From assembly GCA_944322925.1 (NCBI GenBank), contig CALUQM010000004.1, positions 37,193 to 101,192 on the forward strand: DNA of 64,000 bases, in the 5' to 3' direction. Within the stretch, counting starts at the first letter, position 1, and each line of letters begins with the position of its first letter. Origin of the DNA: an uncultured Bacteroidales bacterium. Its GTDB lineage: Bacteria; Bacteroidota; Bacteroidia; Bacteroidales; UBA932. A program made the position numbers and the translations under genes. The notes beneath the pieces were generated by a model. That model was given only the letters and a program-made list of their open reading frames with translations. It was not told where the DNA came from and did no database searches. Below, in pieces: positions 26,683-34,741 of this stretch.

Positions 26683-28487
26683 CAAAGGAGGCAGACAGTC
26701 CGGATCTTCAGGCGGTTGTATTCCCTTCCGATCTCAGTCCATCTCCTTCCGTCGAGAGATGTAGCATAAACGGTGTACAGTCCGCTGCCGTATCCGGCAA
26801 GGAATACGCCGTCCCTGTAGTCGAGCTCCGCCGCTTTTATATCCGCTCCGGATTCGTTCCATGTAAGCCCGTCCATGCTGTAGAGTATGGTACTCTCCGT
26901 ACTCATGACATAGATCCCGTCGCCATATACGATGTCGGATATGCCGTGGCATGCCTTGTATTCGTAGCTGGTCTTCCACGATAGCCCGTCCGGAGATGTC
27001 TGCATGATCTTGTAGCTTGTACCCCTGCCTATGATGAAGAACTGTCCGTCTGCGAAACACAGGTCCGACGCGTACAGGTGGATACGCGCTTTCTGCCAGC
27101 TCCGACCGTCCGTAGACGACCATGAGTTCCCGGACAGGTCCATCATTACGAATCTGCCGTTCCCGAAAGCTATTGCCGAAGGTTCACCGTCAATCCATGC
27201 CATGTCCCACCTCCTGCCGTCGGATGACAGGTATATAGTTCCAGCCTCGGCTACGGCTACGTACAGCCCGTTCCCGTAAGCTATATCCGTCAGCGGATAC
27301 ATGAAACTCTCATCGTCGAGTTCCCAGTCTTTCCCGTCCGCTGATATTCCGGAGGCTCCGGCATTCCGGTATTCTCCGACAGCTGCATACAGACCGTTGC
27401 CGCGGATTACCTTTTTCCAGTCCAGCGGATAACTGATCAGGATGGACTCGCTGCTGATTCCGTCCCAGTGGAAAACATGGCCGCTGCTGTTCATTCCTAT
27501 GAAGGGAACGTCGGCATATACATTGTCCGAGTCGATTTTCCAGGAAGGTCTCGTGATGGCATCGCGCGTAGGTATCAGCTCTACGGTGAAATCGGTATTC
27601 CTCGGTATGTTGAAATCATTGGTCGCATTCCTTCCGAGATAAAACCTGTATTTCACTTCTCCATTCAGCTTGTTCTCCCCGCTGAATCTTCCTGAAACTT
27701 CGAGATAAGTGCAGACTCCTTTCTTCCCCGGGATGTTTTCAGGTATCTTGTCCCACTGTCCGGCAGATTCCGGCAGCAGGATTCCCTGGATGTTTTCCGG
27801 AACATAAAGGACAGCTTCTCCTCCCGAATTCAGTTTTGCCAGATCAGATGCAGTCGCATAATCGCCGTCGCCTGTTTCCGCGGCGTATGTCAGCTGGAAA
27901 ACGGATACCGAAGAGGATGCCTGCCTTATCCTCGCATCCGTAATCTCCAGGTCAGGTACGTCGGAAAAGTCGACTTTGAACCGCATTTTGGAAAAAAGCC
28001 TGCGCATAAGGACAGTCACAGGCTCCGGAGAGACGTCATCCACACTGAATGTCCCAAAGGCGCTCATCGGAAAACTGCCTGTCGGCTTGCCCGGAGAAAC
28101 CGAAGTCTTCAATTTTTTGATCTGACTTTCTTCGTCCGGGACCTCGTATTCATCCGTATTTGCTGATGCGAAGTATGTGTATGTCCTTCCTGCTGTCAGC
28201 CGCAGCTCAGCCTCGTTCCCTTTTTCCACTGAAATGCTCTGATCCAGAATGCCGTTCCAATAGACAGCTATGACAAGGTCTCCGATATTGTCGTCCATGG
28301 CTCTGGTGGCTCCGAATTCCCTGGCTTCGAATCTTACTGTGACTCTTCCGTCGCCTTCACTGACTCCCGGGTTTGCATTTTCTTCCGGAAGCCCGAGTTC
28401 CGCGCAGCCTGCAAGCACTGCAGCCACCGCCACGGCTGCCGCCTTCAAATGTCTGAAACGGGATTTCAGAAAAATCGATATTTCCAT
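26682..28487 (-). CDS. Mfa/FimB-like surface lipoprotein with propeller-type repeats
   Basis: About 601 residues. The N-terminus is a lipoprotein signal (VAVAAVLAGC, lipid cysteine about residue 28). Residues about 45-310 resemble Bacteroidota fimbrillin/FimB-like (Mfa-like) domains: GRVTVRFEAREFGATRAM, LTAGRTYTYFASANTDEYE. From about residue 330 there are about six repeats of the form 'YGNGLYVAV...SSDGRRW' (e.g. AYGNGLYVAV, AFGNGRFVMM, VYGDGIYVMS, DYRDGVFLAG, each followed by S.DG..W), suggesting a BNR/beta-propeller. Probably a surface adhesin or fimbrial tip protein. An in-frame ATG at 28514 exists, but the -7 box at 28528-28535 favours 28487. Confidence 0.7.
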   Translation of the reverse strand: MEISIFLKSRFRHLKAAAVAVAAVLAGCAELGLPEENANPGVSEGDGRVTVRFEAREFGATRAMDDNIGDLVIAVYWNGILDQSISVEKGNEAELRLTAGRTYTYFASANTDEYEVPDEESQIKKLKTSVSPGKPTGSFPMSAFGTFSVDDVSPEPVTVLMRRLFSKMRFKVDFSDVPDLEITDARIRQASSSVSVFQLTYAAETGDGDYATASDLAKLNSGGEAVLYVPENIQGILLPESAGQWDKIPENIPGKKGVCTYLEVSGRFSGENKLNGEVKYRFYLGRNATNDFNIPRNTDFTVELIPTRDAITRPSWKIDSDNVYADVPFIGMNSSGHVFHWDGISSESILISYPLDWKKVIRGNGLYAAVGEYRNAGASGISADGKDWELDDESFMYPLTDIAYGNGLYVAVAEAGTIYLSSDGRRWDMAWIDGEPSAIAFGNGRFVMMDLSGNSWSSTDGRSWQKARIHLYASDLCFADGQFFIIGRGTSYKIMQTSPDGLSWKTSYEYKACHGISDIVYGDGIYVMSTESTILYSMDGLTWNESGADIKAAELDYRDGVFLAGYGSGLYTVYATSLDGRRWTEIGREYNRLKIRTVCLL

Positions 28488-28527
28488 AATATTGAATATT
28501 TGTCGTTCGGTCATTTCCCAACGGCGA

Positions 28528-28535
28528 CAAATATA
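28528..28535 (-). promoter_or_regulatory. -7 box upstream of the Mfa-like lipoprotein gene
   Basis: The minus strand carries a perfect TATATTTG. The nearest TTTG is 25 bases further upstream (28561-28564), longer than usual. Its position implies a start near 28522, which supports ATG 28487 over ATG 28514. Confidence 0.4.
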
Positions 28536-28596
28536 TTGCTGAATATCCCGGACGGCTTATCAAAAAAGAAAAAAATCTTATAAAAAGAGAAAAATC

Positions 28597-29661
28597 CTAC
28601 TTTTCTATCAGAAAGAGATATTCGCAGGTCTTTCTGTCCGTATTGACCCATTCGTTCGTAAGCCTCATCTGTCCCATGACATTGGTCCTGATGTCTATTT
28701 CGAGGCATTGCAGCATTTTCCCGGACGATTTCAGTATCTCAAGAAGCCGGTCCCTGGCTACTCTTCCTCCGGAACTGTATGACAGCAGGATGTAGCGGGC
28801 CTTCGTCGAGCATATCAGATCCTGCAGTGCGTTCATCGCGATGAATCTGCCTTCGCTGTCTTTCCGGTATTCTTCGAATACCGACCCTCCGTTGCCGTCT
28901 CTCGAATCTTCACGCCTGCCTGCCTTGCCGAAGAGCGCGGGCCTGTCATTGAGTATTATGCTTGTCCAGATATGGTAGTAGGCATTGTACCGGATACGGC
29001 TGGACGGCATCATGTCGTTGTTCGAACCGTACGGCGGATCGAAATATGCAAGGTCCGGCTCGATATTGCCGACAACCTCGAATATATCTTTCCTGAAGAC
29101 CTTGTTGTGACCTCCGTTAGGGCACAGCCGGGGGACTTTCATGGTCATCTCATTGAATGAGCGGGGACTCCACCCGTTGAGATATGAACTGAAGTGGCCG
29201 AGAGTGTTGTCGACAGAGTCCATGGCGAGAATGAGACTGGTCAGTATTACATCCCTGTCGGTCCCTTCGAGTCCCATTCTGTCTATTTCTTCCCTTATGG
29301 CATCGAGCTTCATTGTGTTCTTCAGCTGGAACGGCTTTTTGCCGCCTGATTCCGGAGTGCCTCCGTAATTTTCTGAAAACCAGCCGAATTTTCCTGGAAG
29401 ACCGTTCAGATGGCGTATTATCTTTTCATAGTATTCCTCAGGCCTGTCGTGAAGCAGATAAGCTCTGGCAAAGGTTTCGGACCATACGGATATGTCATTC
29501 GCAGTCACGTCGTATCCGAGCCTGGCAAACATCTGGGACACTCTTGTGGAGCCGCTGAATCCGTCCAGGACAGTACGTATGCCGAGCTGTCTTGTGACAG
29601 ATTCGATATACGGCAGAATCTTGAGCTTCGACCCCGCATATTTTATCCCCTCCGTTTCCAT
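28597..29661 (-). CDS. D12-class adenine-specific DNA methyltransferase (orphan)
   Basis: A 354-residue Dam/D12-like N6-adenine methyltransferase. The N-terminal KYAGSKLKILPYI is the binding block. VLDGFSGSTRVSQMFARLGYDVTANDIS is the SAM-binding motif I. LAYFDPPYGSNND contains the catalytic DPPY. A C-terminal region of about 120 residues includes YILLSYSSGGRVARDRLL. No restriction endonuclease lies beside it, so it may be an orphan modification enzyme with regulatory or protective function. Start chosen at METEGIKYAGS, just inside the divergent promoter region; a longer open frame upstream runs into the acyltransferase gene. Confidence 0.85.
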   Translation of the reverse strand: METEGIKYAGSKLKILPYIESVTRQLGIRTVLDGFSGSTRVSQMFARLGYDVTANDISVWSETFARAYLLHDRPEEYYEKIIRHLNGLPGKFGWFSENYGGTPESGGKKPFQLKNTMKLDAIREEIDRMGLEGTDRDVILTSLILAMDSVDNTLGHFSSYLNGWSPRSFNEMTMKVPRLCPNGGHNKVFRKDIFEVVGNIEPDLAYFDPPYGSNNDMMPSSRIRYNAYYHIWTSIILNDRPALFGKAGRREDSRDGNGGSVFEEYRKDSEGRFIAMNALQDLICSTKARYILLSYSSGGRVARDRLLEILKSSGKMLQCLEIDIRTNVMGQMRLTNEWVNTDRKTCEYLFLIEK

Positions 29662-29678
29662 GATACCGAGATTTCCGG

Positions 29679-29695
29679 CAAATTTAATATATTTG
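29679..29695. promoter_or_regulatory. Back-to-back -7 boxes of a divergent promoter pair
   Basis: TAAATTTG on the minus strand (29679-29686) faces the methylase. TATATTTG on the plus strand (29688-29695) faces the acyltransferase. Both match TAnnTTTG but neither has a clear -33 TTTG at 19-21 bases. The 49-bp gap means very short leaders. Confidence 0.4.
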
Positions 29696-29710
29696 ACAAA
29701 AAATCGCGAT

Positions 29711-30538
29711 ATGCCTTTGCTGACTGTAGCGGAAATAGAGCGTATGGCTCCGGTGTTCAGAGGGAAGTGCGGCAACGCCCTGGCTTCCGCAGTCATGAAA
29801 ATCCTTTCAGTAGACAGGATCAACGATCTGTATGACAGGAACTGCCGCTTTTCCGGGCCTGAATTCGCCCGGGCCATACTCGAAGACATCGGTGCCGTAT
29901 ATACGGTACTGAACAGGGAAGTCCTCGATTCCCTGCCTGAGGGGCCTTTCATTACGATAAGCAATCATCCTTACGGAAGCATCGACGGAATCATACTTGC
30001 AGACATTTTCGGGCACATCCGCCCGGACTACAAGCTGATTGTCAACAAGATGCTTGCGAGAATAGAGGCTCTGTCAGTGAACTTCATCACCGTTACTCCG
30101 ACAGGCAAGGAGCATACGGCCCCGACCGGTGACAGTATTTCGGGCATAAAGGAAGCCATAAGGCATGTCAGAGGCGGGCATCCTCTCGGCATATTCCCTT
30201 CAGGCGCTGTTTCGGACCTGAGCATCCGTGACCGGTGTGTCAGGGACAGGGAATGGCAGGAGCCTATCATACAGTTGATCAGAAAACTCAGGGTGCCTGT
30301 GATCCCCGTAAGATTCCTGGACAGGAATTCAGACTTTTATTACAGTCTCGGACTTATAGACTGGAGGGTCCGCCTTCTGCGGCTGCCGTCCGAGGTCTTC
30401 AACAAGAGAGGGAAGCCAGTCCGGCTGGTGATCGGCGATCCGATTCCCTGCGAAGTTCAGGACAGTTTTCATGATACCGCCGGTTTCAGCCGGTTTTTGC
30501 GCGGAAAAGTCTATGATCCGGACATGGAAAAGCTGTAA
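29711..30538 (+). CDS. Lysophospholipid acyltransferase family protein (PlsC-like)
   Basis: A 275-residue acyltransferase. The catalytic block is ITISNHPYGSIDGIIL (His and Asp spaced as in Bacteroidota PlsC/hemolysin-type enzymes), and the later LGIFPSGAVSDL is the substrate-binding block (FPEG-like). The likely reaction is acylation of a lysophospholipid or ornithine-type lipid. Start set at MPLLTVAEIERMAP: the open frame runs further upstream only because it overlaps the methylase antisense. A CDP-alcohol transferase follows after 54 bases, hinting at shared lipid metabolism. Confidence 0.85.
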   Translation: MPLLTVAEIERMAPVFRGKCGNALASAVMKILSVDRINDLYDRNCRFSGPEFARAILEDIGAVYTVLNREVLDSLPEGPFITISNHPYGSIDGIILADIFGHIRPDYKLIVNKMLARIEALSVNFITVTPTGKEHTAPTGDSISGIKEAIRHVRGGHPLGIFPSGAVSDLSIRDRCVRDREWQEPIIQLIRKLRVPVIPVRFLDRNSDFYYSLGLIDWRVRLLRLPSEVFNKRGKPVRLVIGDPIPCEVQDSFHDTAGFSRFLRGKVYDPDMEKL

Positions 30539-30592
30539 AACCGCTGCAAATCAAAAATTATTTGTAATTTTAGGAAATAATCGATACTTGTT

Positions 30593-31309
30593 ATGACGAA
30601 ACATGAAGATTCGGTAAGGATACAGACCTCCTTGCTGAACGGGCTGGAGAAAAAGATTCTTGTCTGGCTTGCCAACAGGCAGCCGCGATGGATGACATCG
30701 GACATATTGACTGCAATAGGTACAGTCGGTGCGGTGGTGATAGCCGCCGGCTTTATTCTTGCAGGAACGAAGGACATTCATTTCCTGTGGCTCAGTTCGC
30801 TCGGCTTTGTCATAAACTGGTACGGCGACTCTCTGGACGGTACGCTTGCAAGGGTCAGGAACCGGCAGCGCCCTCTTTACGGATATTATCTCGACCATAC
30901 GGTAGACGCAATAAATGAAGTCATAATGTTTGTCGGGGCAGGACTTTCCGGACTGGTTCATCTTGAACTTGCCCTTCTGATCCTTACCGTTTACCTCATG
31001 CTTACCATAAACGTGAGCGTGAACGCCCACCTGAAGAAGGAGTTTTGCCTGACTTACGCCAAAATGGGGCCTACCGAGTTCAGGATTATAATGATAATAG
31101 TGAATACCGTTCTCATGTATGTCGCCCCTGTCAGGGAATTTTCCATGCAGGCTGCGGTTTTCGGAAATGAAGTCACCCTGAGTGCCCTCGATACTGTCGG
31201 AGGAGTCATTCTGATTCTTCTGGTCCTGATCTACATAGTGACGATAGTCAAGGATGCGAAAGATTACGACAGACTCGACCCCATGCCTCCAGGCGAGAGC
31301 CGTGACTGA
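30593..31309 (+). CDS. CDP-alcohol phosphatidyltransferase family protein
   Basis: A 238-residue inner-membrane enzyme with five to six hydrophobic segments. The family signature DG-x2-AR-x8/9-G-x3-D-x3-D is present as DGTLARVRNRQRPLYGYYLDHTVD. It would join a CDP-linked lipid to an alcohol headgroup; which alcohol is not evident. It lies downstream of a PlsC-like gene and converges on the DEAD-box helicase gene with a 2-base gap. Confidence 0.87.
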   Translation: MTKHEDSVRIQTSLLNGLEKKILVWLANRQPRWMTSDILTAIGTVGAVVIAAGFILAGTKDIHFLWLSSLGFVINWYGDSLDGTLARVRNRQRPLYGYYLDHTVDAINEVIMFVGAGLSGLVHLELALLILTVYLMLTINVSVNAHLKKEFCLTYAKMGPTEFRIIMIIVNTVLMYVAPVREFSMQAAVFGNEVTLSALDTVGGVILILLVLIYIVTIVKDAKDYDRLDPMPPGESRD

Positions 31310-31311
31310 TC

Positions 31312-32994
31312 CTACATCAGCACGGCATTCAGCCTGCGTCTTCCGAACGAGGCTCCGTTAAGCTGGCTTCTTGCATAGTCGGCGACGGAATCTTTCAGAC
31401 CGACGTATACATAGTCGTTGAAAATTTCTATTTTCCCTACCGATTTTTTCCCAATCCCGCAGGCTTTCATCATGGAGATGATTTCTCTCGGAAGAATATT
31501 GTTCTTGTAGCCGAGATTGACTCTCAGCCATCTGAAGCCCTTTTCGCACTCACCCGGATCGCCGTCCCTGGCTTTTTTGTCCTTGCCTGCTACAGCGCCT
31601 GCATCCGTCTCCTGACGTGATTTTTTCCGGGAGCCTTCAGCCTTTTTCCCTTCCTTTTTCTCCTTTTCCGGGATATTCAGGTCCTTTGCCTTTCTGTAAT
31701 AGTCGAAAAACCGGTTGAACTCGTAGGACAGGATCTTCTTTACAAGATCTTCCTTGGGGATTTCTCCCCACTTTTCATTTATTGTCGTCATGAAGGCATG
31801 TATGTCGTCTCTCACTTCGACGTTGTTTATCCCGTCGATAAGATGTACAAGCTGTTTTTCGCAGATTTCCCTCGCTCCCGGAACAGGCAGCCTGGTGAAC
31901 TGTTTTTTTATCACGTCCTCTATGCGCCTGATCTTTCCTTTTTCCTTCTGGTTGATTATGGCTATCGAGACGCCTTTCTTGTCTGCCCGTCCTGTCCTTC
32001 CGCTTCTGTGCGTGTACAGTTCTATTTCCTGCGGGAGATTGTAGTTGATCACGTGGCTCAGGTCACTTACGTCTATGCCTCTCGCAGCCACATCGGTAGC
32101 TACGAGAAGGTGCAGCGACCTGCGTCTGAAACGTCCCATGACATTGTCTCTCTGTGCCTGGGAAAGATCGCCGTGGAGCGCGTCCGCATCGTATCCGTCC
32201 TTCTGCAGGGCATCCGCTATCTTCTGTGTCTCCTCCCTCGTCTTGCAGAATACGATGGCGTAAATATCCGGATTATAGTCGGCTATTCTTTTCAGTGCGG
32301 CATACCTGTCCTCTTCCCGCACCATATAATAGAAGTGTTCCACATTCTGGGCTCCGGCATTCCTTTCACCGACAGTCACGATCTGAGGGTCTTTCATGTA
32401 GCTTTTGGCTATCCTTTCCACTTCCTTCGGGAGGGTCGCCGAGAAAAGCAGGGACCTTCTCGATTCGGGAGCCTGTTCCAGGATGGCGTCGAGCTCCTCC
32501 TTGAATCCCATGTTGAGCATCTCGTCGGCTTCGTCGAGAATAAGCGTGCCTATTCCGGATATGTCCGCCGCCTCGCGTTTTATCAGGTCGAGAAGGCGTC
32601 CCGGAGTCGCTACGATGATATGCGCTCCTGAGCGCAGGGCCTTTATCTGCCACTGAATGGCAGCGCCGCCGTAGACAGAGACGATTCTGATCCCTTCCTT
32701 GTATTTCGAATAATTCCCGAGGTCACGGGAAATCTGCCTGCACAATTCTCTCGTCGGACACAATACCAGTGCCTGAGTAGCTGGATTTTTCACGTCAAGA
32801 TACTCGAGCACCGGTAGTCCGAAAGCTGCTGTCTTGCCTGTGCCGGTCTGGGCCAGACAGACTATATCATTGTCATCTACAAGAAGTTGAGGTATGATCC
32901 GGGCCTGTACGGGAGTAGGCTTTTCAAAACCGAGTTCGGCAATGCCGTTGAGAATCTCGTTCGACAGCCCGAGTTCAAGAAAATCTGTTATCAT
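31312..32994 (-). CDS. DEAD-box RNA helicase with DbpA-type RNA-binding domain
   Basis: A 560-residue RNA helicase. The Q motif is FEKPTPVQARIIP; motif I is AQTGTGKTAAFGLPV; motif II is LILDEADEMLNMGF; motif III is SAT; helicase C has VATDVAARGIDV and HRSGRTGRA. A charged linker (about residues 440-480, KEKKEGKKAEGSRKKSR) leads to a C-terminal DbpA/RRM-like domain (WLRVNLGYKNNILPREIISMM). Likely ribosome assembly or RNA remodelling. The ATG at 32994 is preferred over an adjacent in-frame GTG. Confidence 0.93.
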   Translation of the reverse strand: MITDFLELGLSNEILNGIAELGFEKPTPVQARIIPQLLVDDNDIVCLAQTGTGKTAAFGLPVLEYLDVKNPATQALVLCPTRELCRQISRDLGNYSKYKEGIRIVSVYGGAAIQWQIKALRSGAHIIVATPGRLLDLIKREAADISGIGTLILDEADEMLNMGFKEELDAILEQAPESRRSLLFSATLPKEVERIAKSYMKDPQIVTVGERNAGAQNVEHFYYMVREEDRYAALKRIADYNPDIYAIVFCKTREETQKIADALQKDGYDADALHGDLSQAQRDNVMGRFRRRSLHLLVATDVAARGIDVSDLSHVINYNLPQEIELYTHRSGRTGRADKKGVSIAIINQKEKGKIRRIEDVIKKQFTRLPVPGAREICEKQLVHLIDGINNVEVRDDIHAFMTTINEKWGEIPKEDLVKKILSYEFNRFFDYYRKAKDLNIPEKEKKEGKKAEGSRKKSRQETDAGAVAGKDKKARDGDPGECEKGFRWLRVNLGYKNNILPREIISMMKACGIGKKSVGKIEIFNDYVYVGLKDSVADYARSQLNGASFGRRRLNAVLM

Positions 32995-33062
32995 CACAAG
33001 TTCCTAAAAATCAGGCCGCAAAGATAAACAGATTTTCCAGAATGCCAAACCGGCCGCTCCCG

Positions 33063-34574
33063 TCAGATCAGGCCGTTGCTTCCGAGCATGATCAGCATTG
33101 CATAGCCCAGGCTCAGGCCTATTATTCCCATAAGGATACCGGTCTTGACCATGTCTTTCTGCTCTATCATTCCCGTAGCATGTGCAAGGGCGTTAGGCGG
33201 TGTGCTTATAGGAAGTATCATCGCAAGTGACGAGCCGATGGCAACACCGATGAGAAGGGCCTGGACGCCTCCTACCGGAAGCAGGACTTCCTTCATGCTG
33301 GTGCCGACGATGGCAAGGATAGGCACGAGGAGGGCGGCGGTAGCCGTGTGCGAGATGAAGTTGGCCATTGCGTAGCAGAGAAGTCCGGATCCGATAATCA
33401 TTGCCACAGGTGACCATGTGTCGAACGGAATAGCGTTGATGATCGTGGATGCAAGCCCGGTTTCCTGAAGGGCCACACCGAGGGCGAAGCCTCCGGCAAC
33501 CATCCACAGCACGCTCCAGCTTATTTCTTCAAGATCCCTCTTGGTTATTATGCCTGTAATCGGGAATATCGCCACGGGAAGCATGGCCACGACATTGGAA
33601 TTCACTCCCGTATATTTGTCCGTGATCCACAGAAGTACGGTTACGGCGAAGGTCACGTATACTACGACCGACCGCCATCCTTTCTGCGCTTCCCCTTCTA
33701 TCTGAAGATGAATGGTCTTCTGCTTGAACGGAAACATCTTCAGGAGTACGAGCCAGGCTATGAAAATTATCACTAAAGTGTACGGGAGCATGAAACTCAT
33801 CCATTCACCGAAGCCTATATTGAGGTTGAGCCCGGCAGGATCGTTCAGGTACTTCAGGACTATGGCGTTCGGAGGGGTTCCGATAGGGGTCGCCATGCCT
33901 CCGACATTCGCGGCTATAGGAATGGCAAGCGCAAGTGCGATTTTTCCTTTGCCGTCGGCAGGAAGCGCCTTCAGGACAGGTGTAAGGAAAGTAAGCATCA
34001 TTGCGGCAGTGGCGGTATTGCTCAGGAACATCGAGAAGATTCCGGTCACGAGGATGAATCCCAGCAGGACGAAATGCGACTTGGTGCCGAACGGCTTGAG
34101 CATAACCCTGGCAAGTACGAGGTCAAGTCCGCATTTGGAAGCTGCGATAGCCAGAATGAAACCTCCGATGAACAGCATTATAATAGGATCTGCGAAAGAA
34201 TGCAGGATCGAAGTGTACTTGATCGGTGTCCCGTAGTCGGGGTTGGCCGCATCCCGGAACAGCCACAGGGAACTGTCGGACGCAGCGAAGAGCATCAGCC
34301 CCACTATCAGCATGGACGTGGTCCATGCCGGCACGGCTTCGAGAACCCACATCACGGTAGCGAAAAGGAAGATGGCCATGACTCTTTTCTGCAGTATCGT
34401 AAGGCCTTCGATACCGAAGGTGTCGAGAGGAAGACACCATAAGACGATCAGCACGGCAAAACAGAATATGAGCTTCAGGGCTCTTCCTAATGTCTTGTTC
34501 CTGTTGAGCTTGTTGCTCTTCTTCCATTCATGGTAGGCTTCCACAAGATTGAAGCCGGGGAAAATCTTGTACAT
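33063..34574 (-). CDS. SLC13/DASS family anion:sodium symporter
   Basis: A 503-residue inner-membrane transporter with about 11-12 TM segments. Family features: an SNT motif (MFLSNTATAAMM) in the first hairpin region and a second FISHTATAALLVPI near the C-terminus, plus PIGTPPNAIVL and ISTPPNALAHATGMI. These re-entrant loops bind carboxylate and sodium. Substrates are usually C4-dicarboxylates, citrate or sulfate; not determinable here. Monocistronic, divergent from the GH13 gene. Confidence 0.92.
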   Translation of the reverse strand: MYKIFPGFNLVEAYHEWKKSNKLNRNKTLGRALKLIFCFAVLIVLWCLPLDTFGIEGLTILQKRVMAIFLFATVMWVLEAVPAWTTSMLIVGLMLFAASDSSLWLFRDAANPDYGTPIKYTSILHSFADPIIMLFIGGFILAIAASKCGLDLVLARVMLKPFGTKSHFVLLGFILVTGIFSMFLSNTATAAMMLTFLTPVLKALPADGKGKIALALAIPIAANVGGMATPIGTPPNAIVLKYLNDPAGLNLNIGFGEWMSFMLPYTLVIIFIAWLVLLKMFPFKQKTIHLQIEGEAQKGWRSVVVYVTFAVTVLLWITDKYTGVNSNVVAMLPVAIFPITGIITKRDLEEISWSVLWMVAGGFALGVALQETGLASTIINAIPFDTWSPVAMIIGSGLLCYAMANFISHTATAALLVPILAIVGTSMKEVLLPVGGVQALLIGVAIGSSLAMILPISTPPNALAHATGMIEQKDMVKTGILMGIIGLSLGYAMLIMLGSNGLI

Positions 34575-34604
34575 AGTTTATGTGTTATTAAAAATGCAAA
34601 ACCT

Positions 34605-34612
34605 CAAATTTA
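34605..34612 (-). promoter_or_regulatory. -7 box upstream of the DASS transporter
   Basis: TAAATTTG on the minus strand matches TAnnTTTG and lies 31 bases before the ATG. No clear -33 TTTG at the usual distance. Confidence 0.35.
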
Positions 34613-34692
34613 ACCAAAATTTAACAAATAGCCACACAGCATCAGAAAAATTGCGCTGCTGTTTTTTGCCGTCGTGAATATTTCCAATATTG

Positions 34693-34724
34693 TTTGGCTC
34701 GGAAAATGCAATGGAGTATATTTG
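34693..34724 (+). promoter_or_regulatory. Consensus promoter of the GH13 gene
   Basis: TTTG (34693-34696), a 20-base spacer, TATATTTG (34717-34724): perfect in both boxes. The predicted start is near 34731, 11 bases before the ATG at 34742, which excludes the in-frame TTG at 34694 as start. Confidence 0.7.
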
Positions 34725-34741
34725 CAAAATATTTATCAGAA

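Noticed and set aside
29661-29964. N-terminal extension of the methylase by 101 residues
   Set aside because: It would run antisense through the start of the acyltransferase gene and across both -7 boxes; METEGIKYAGS is the usual methylase start.
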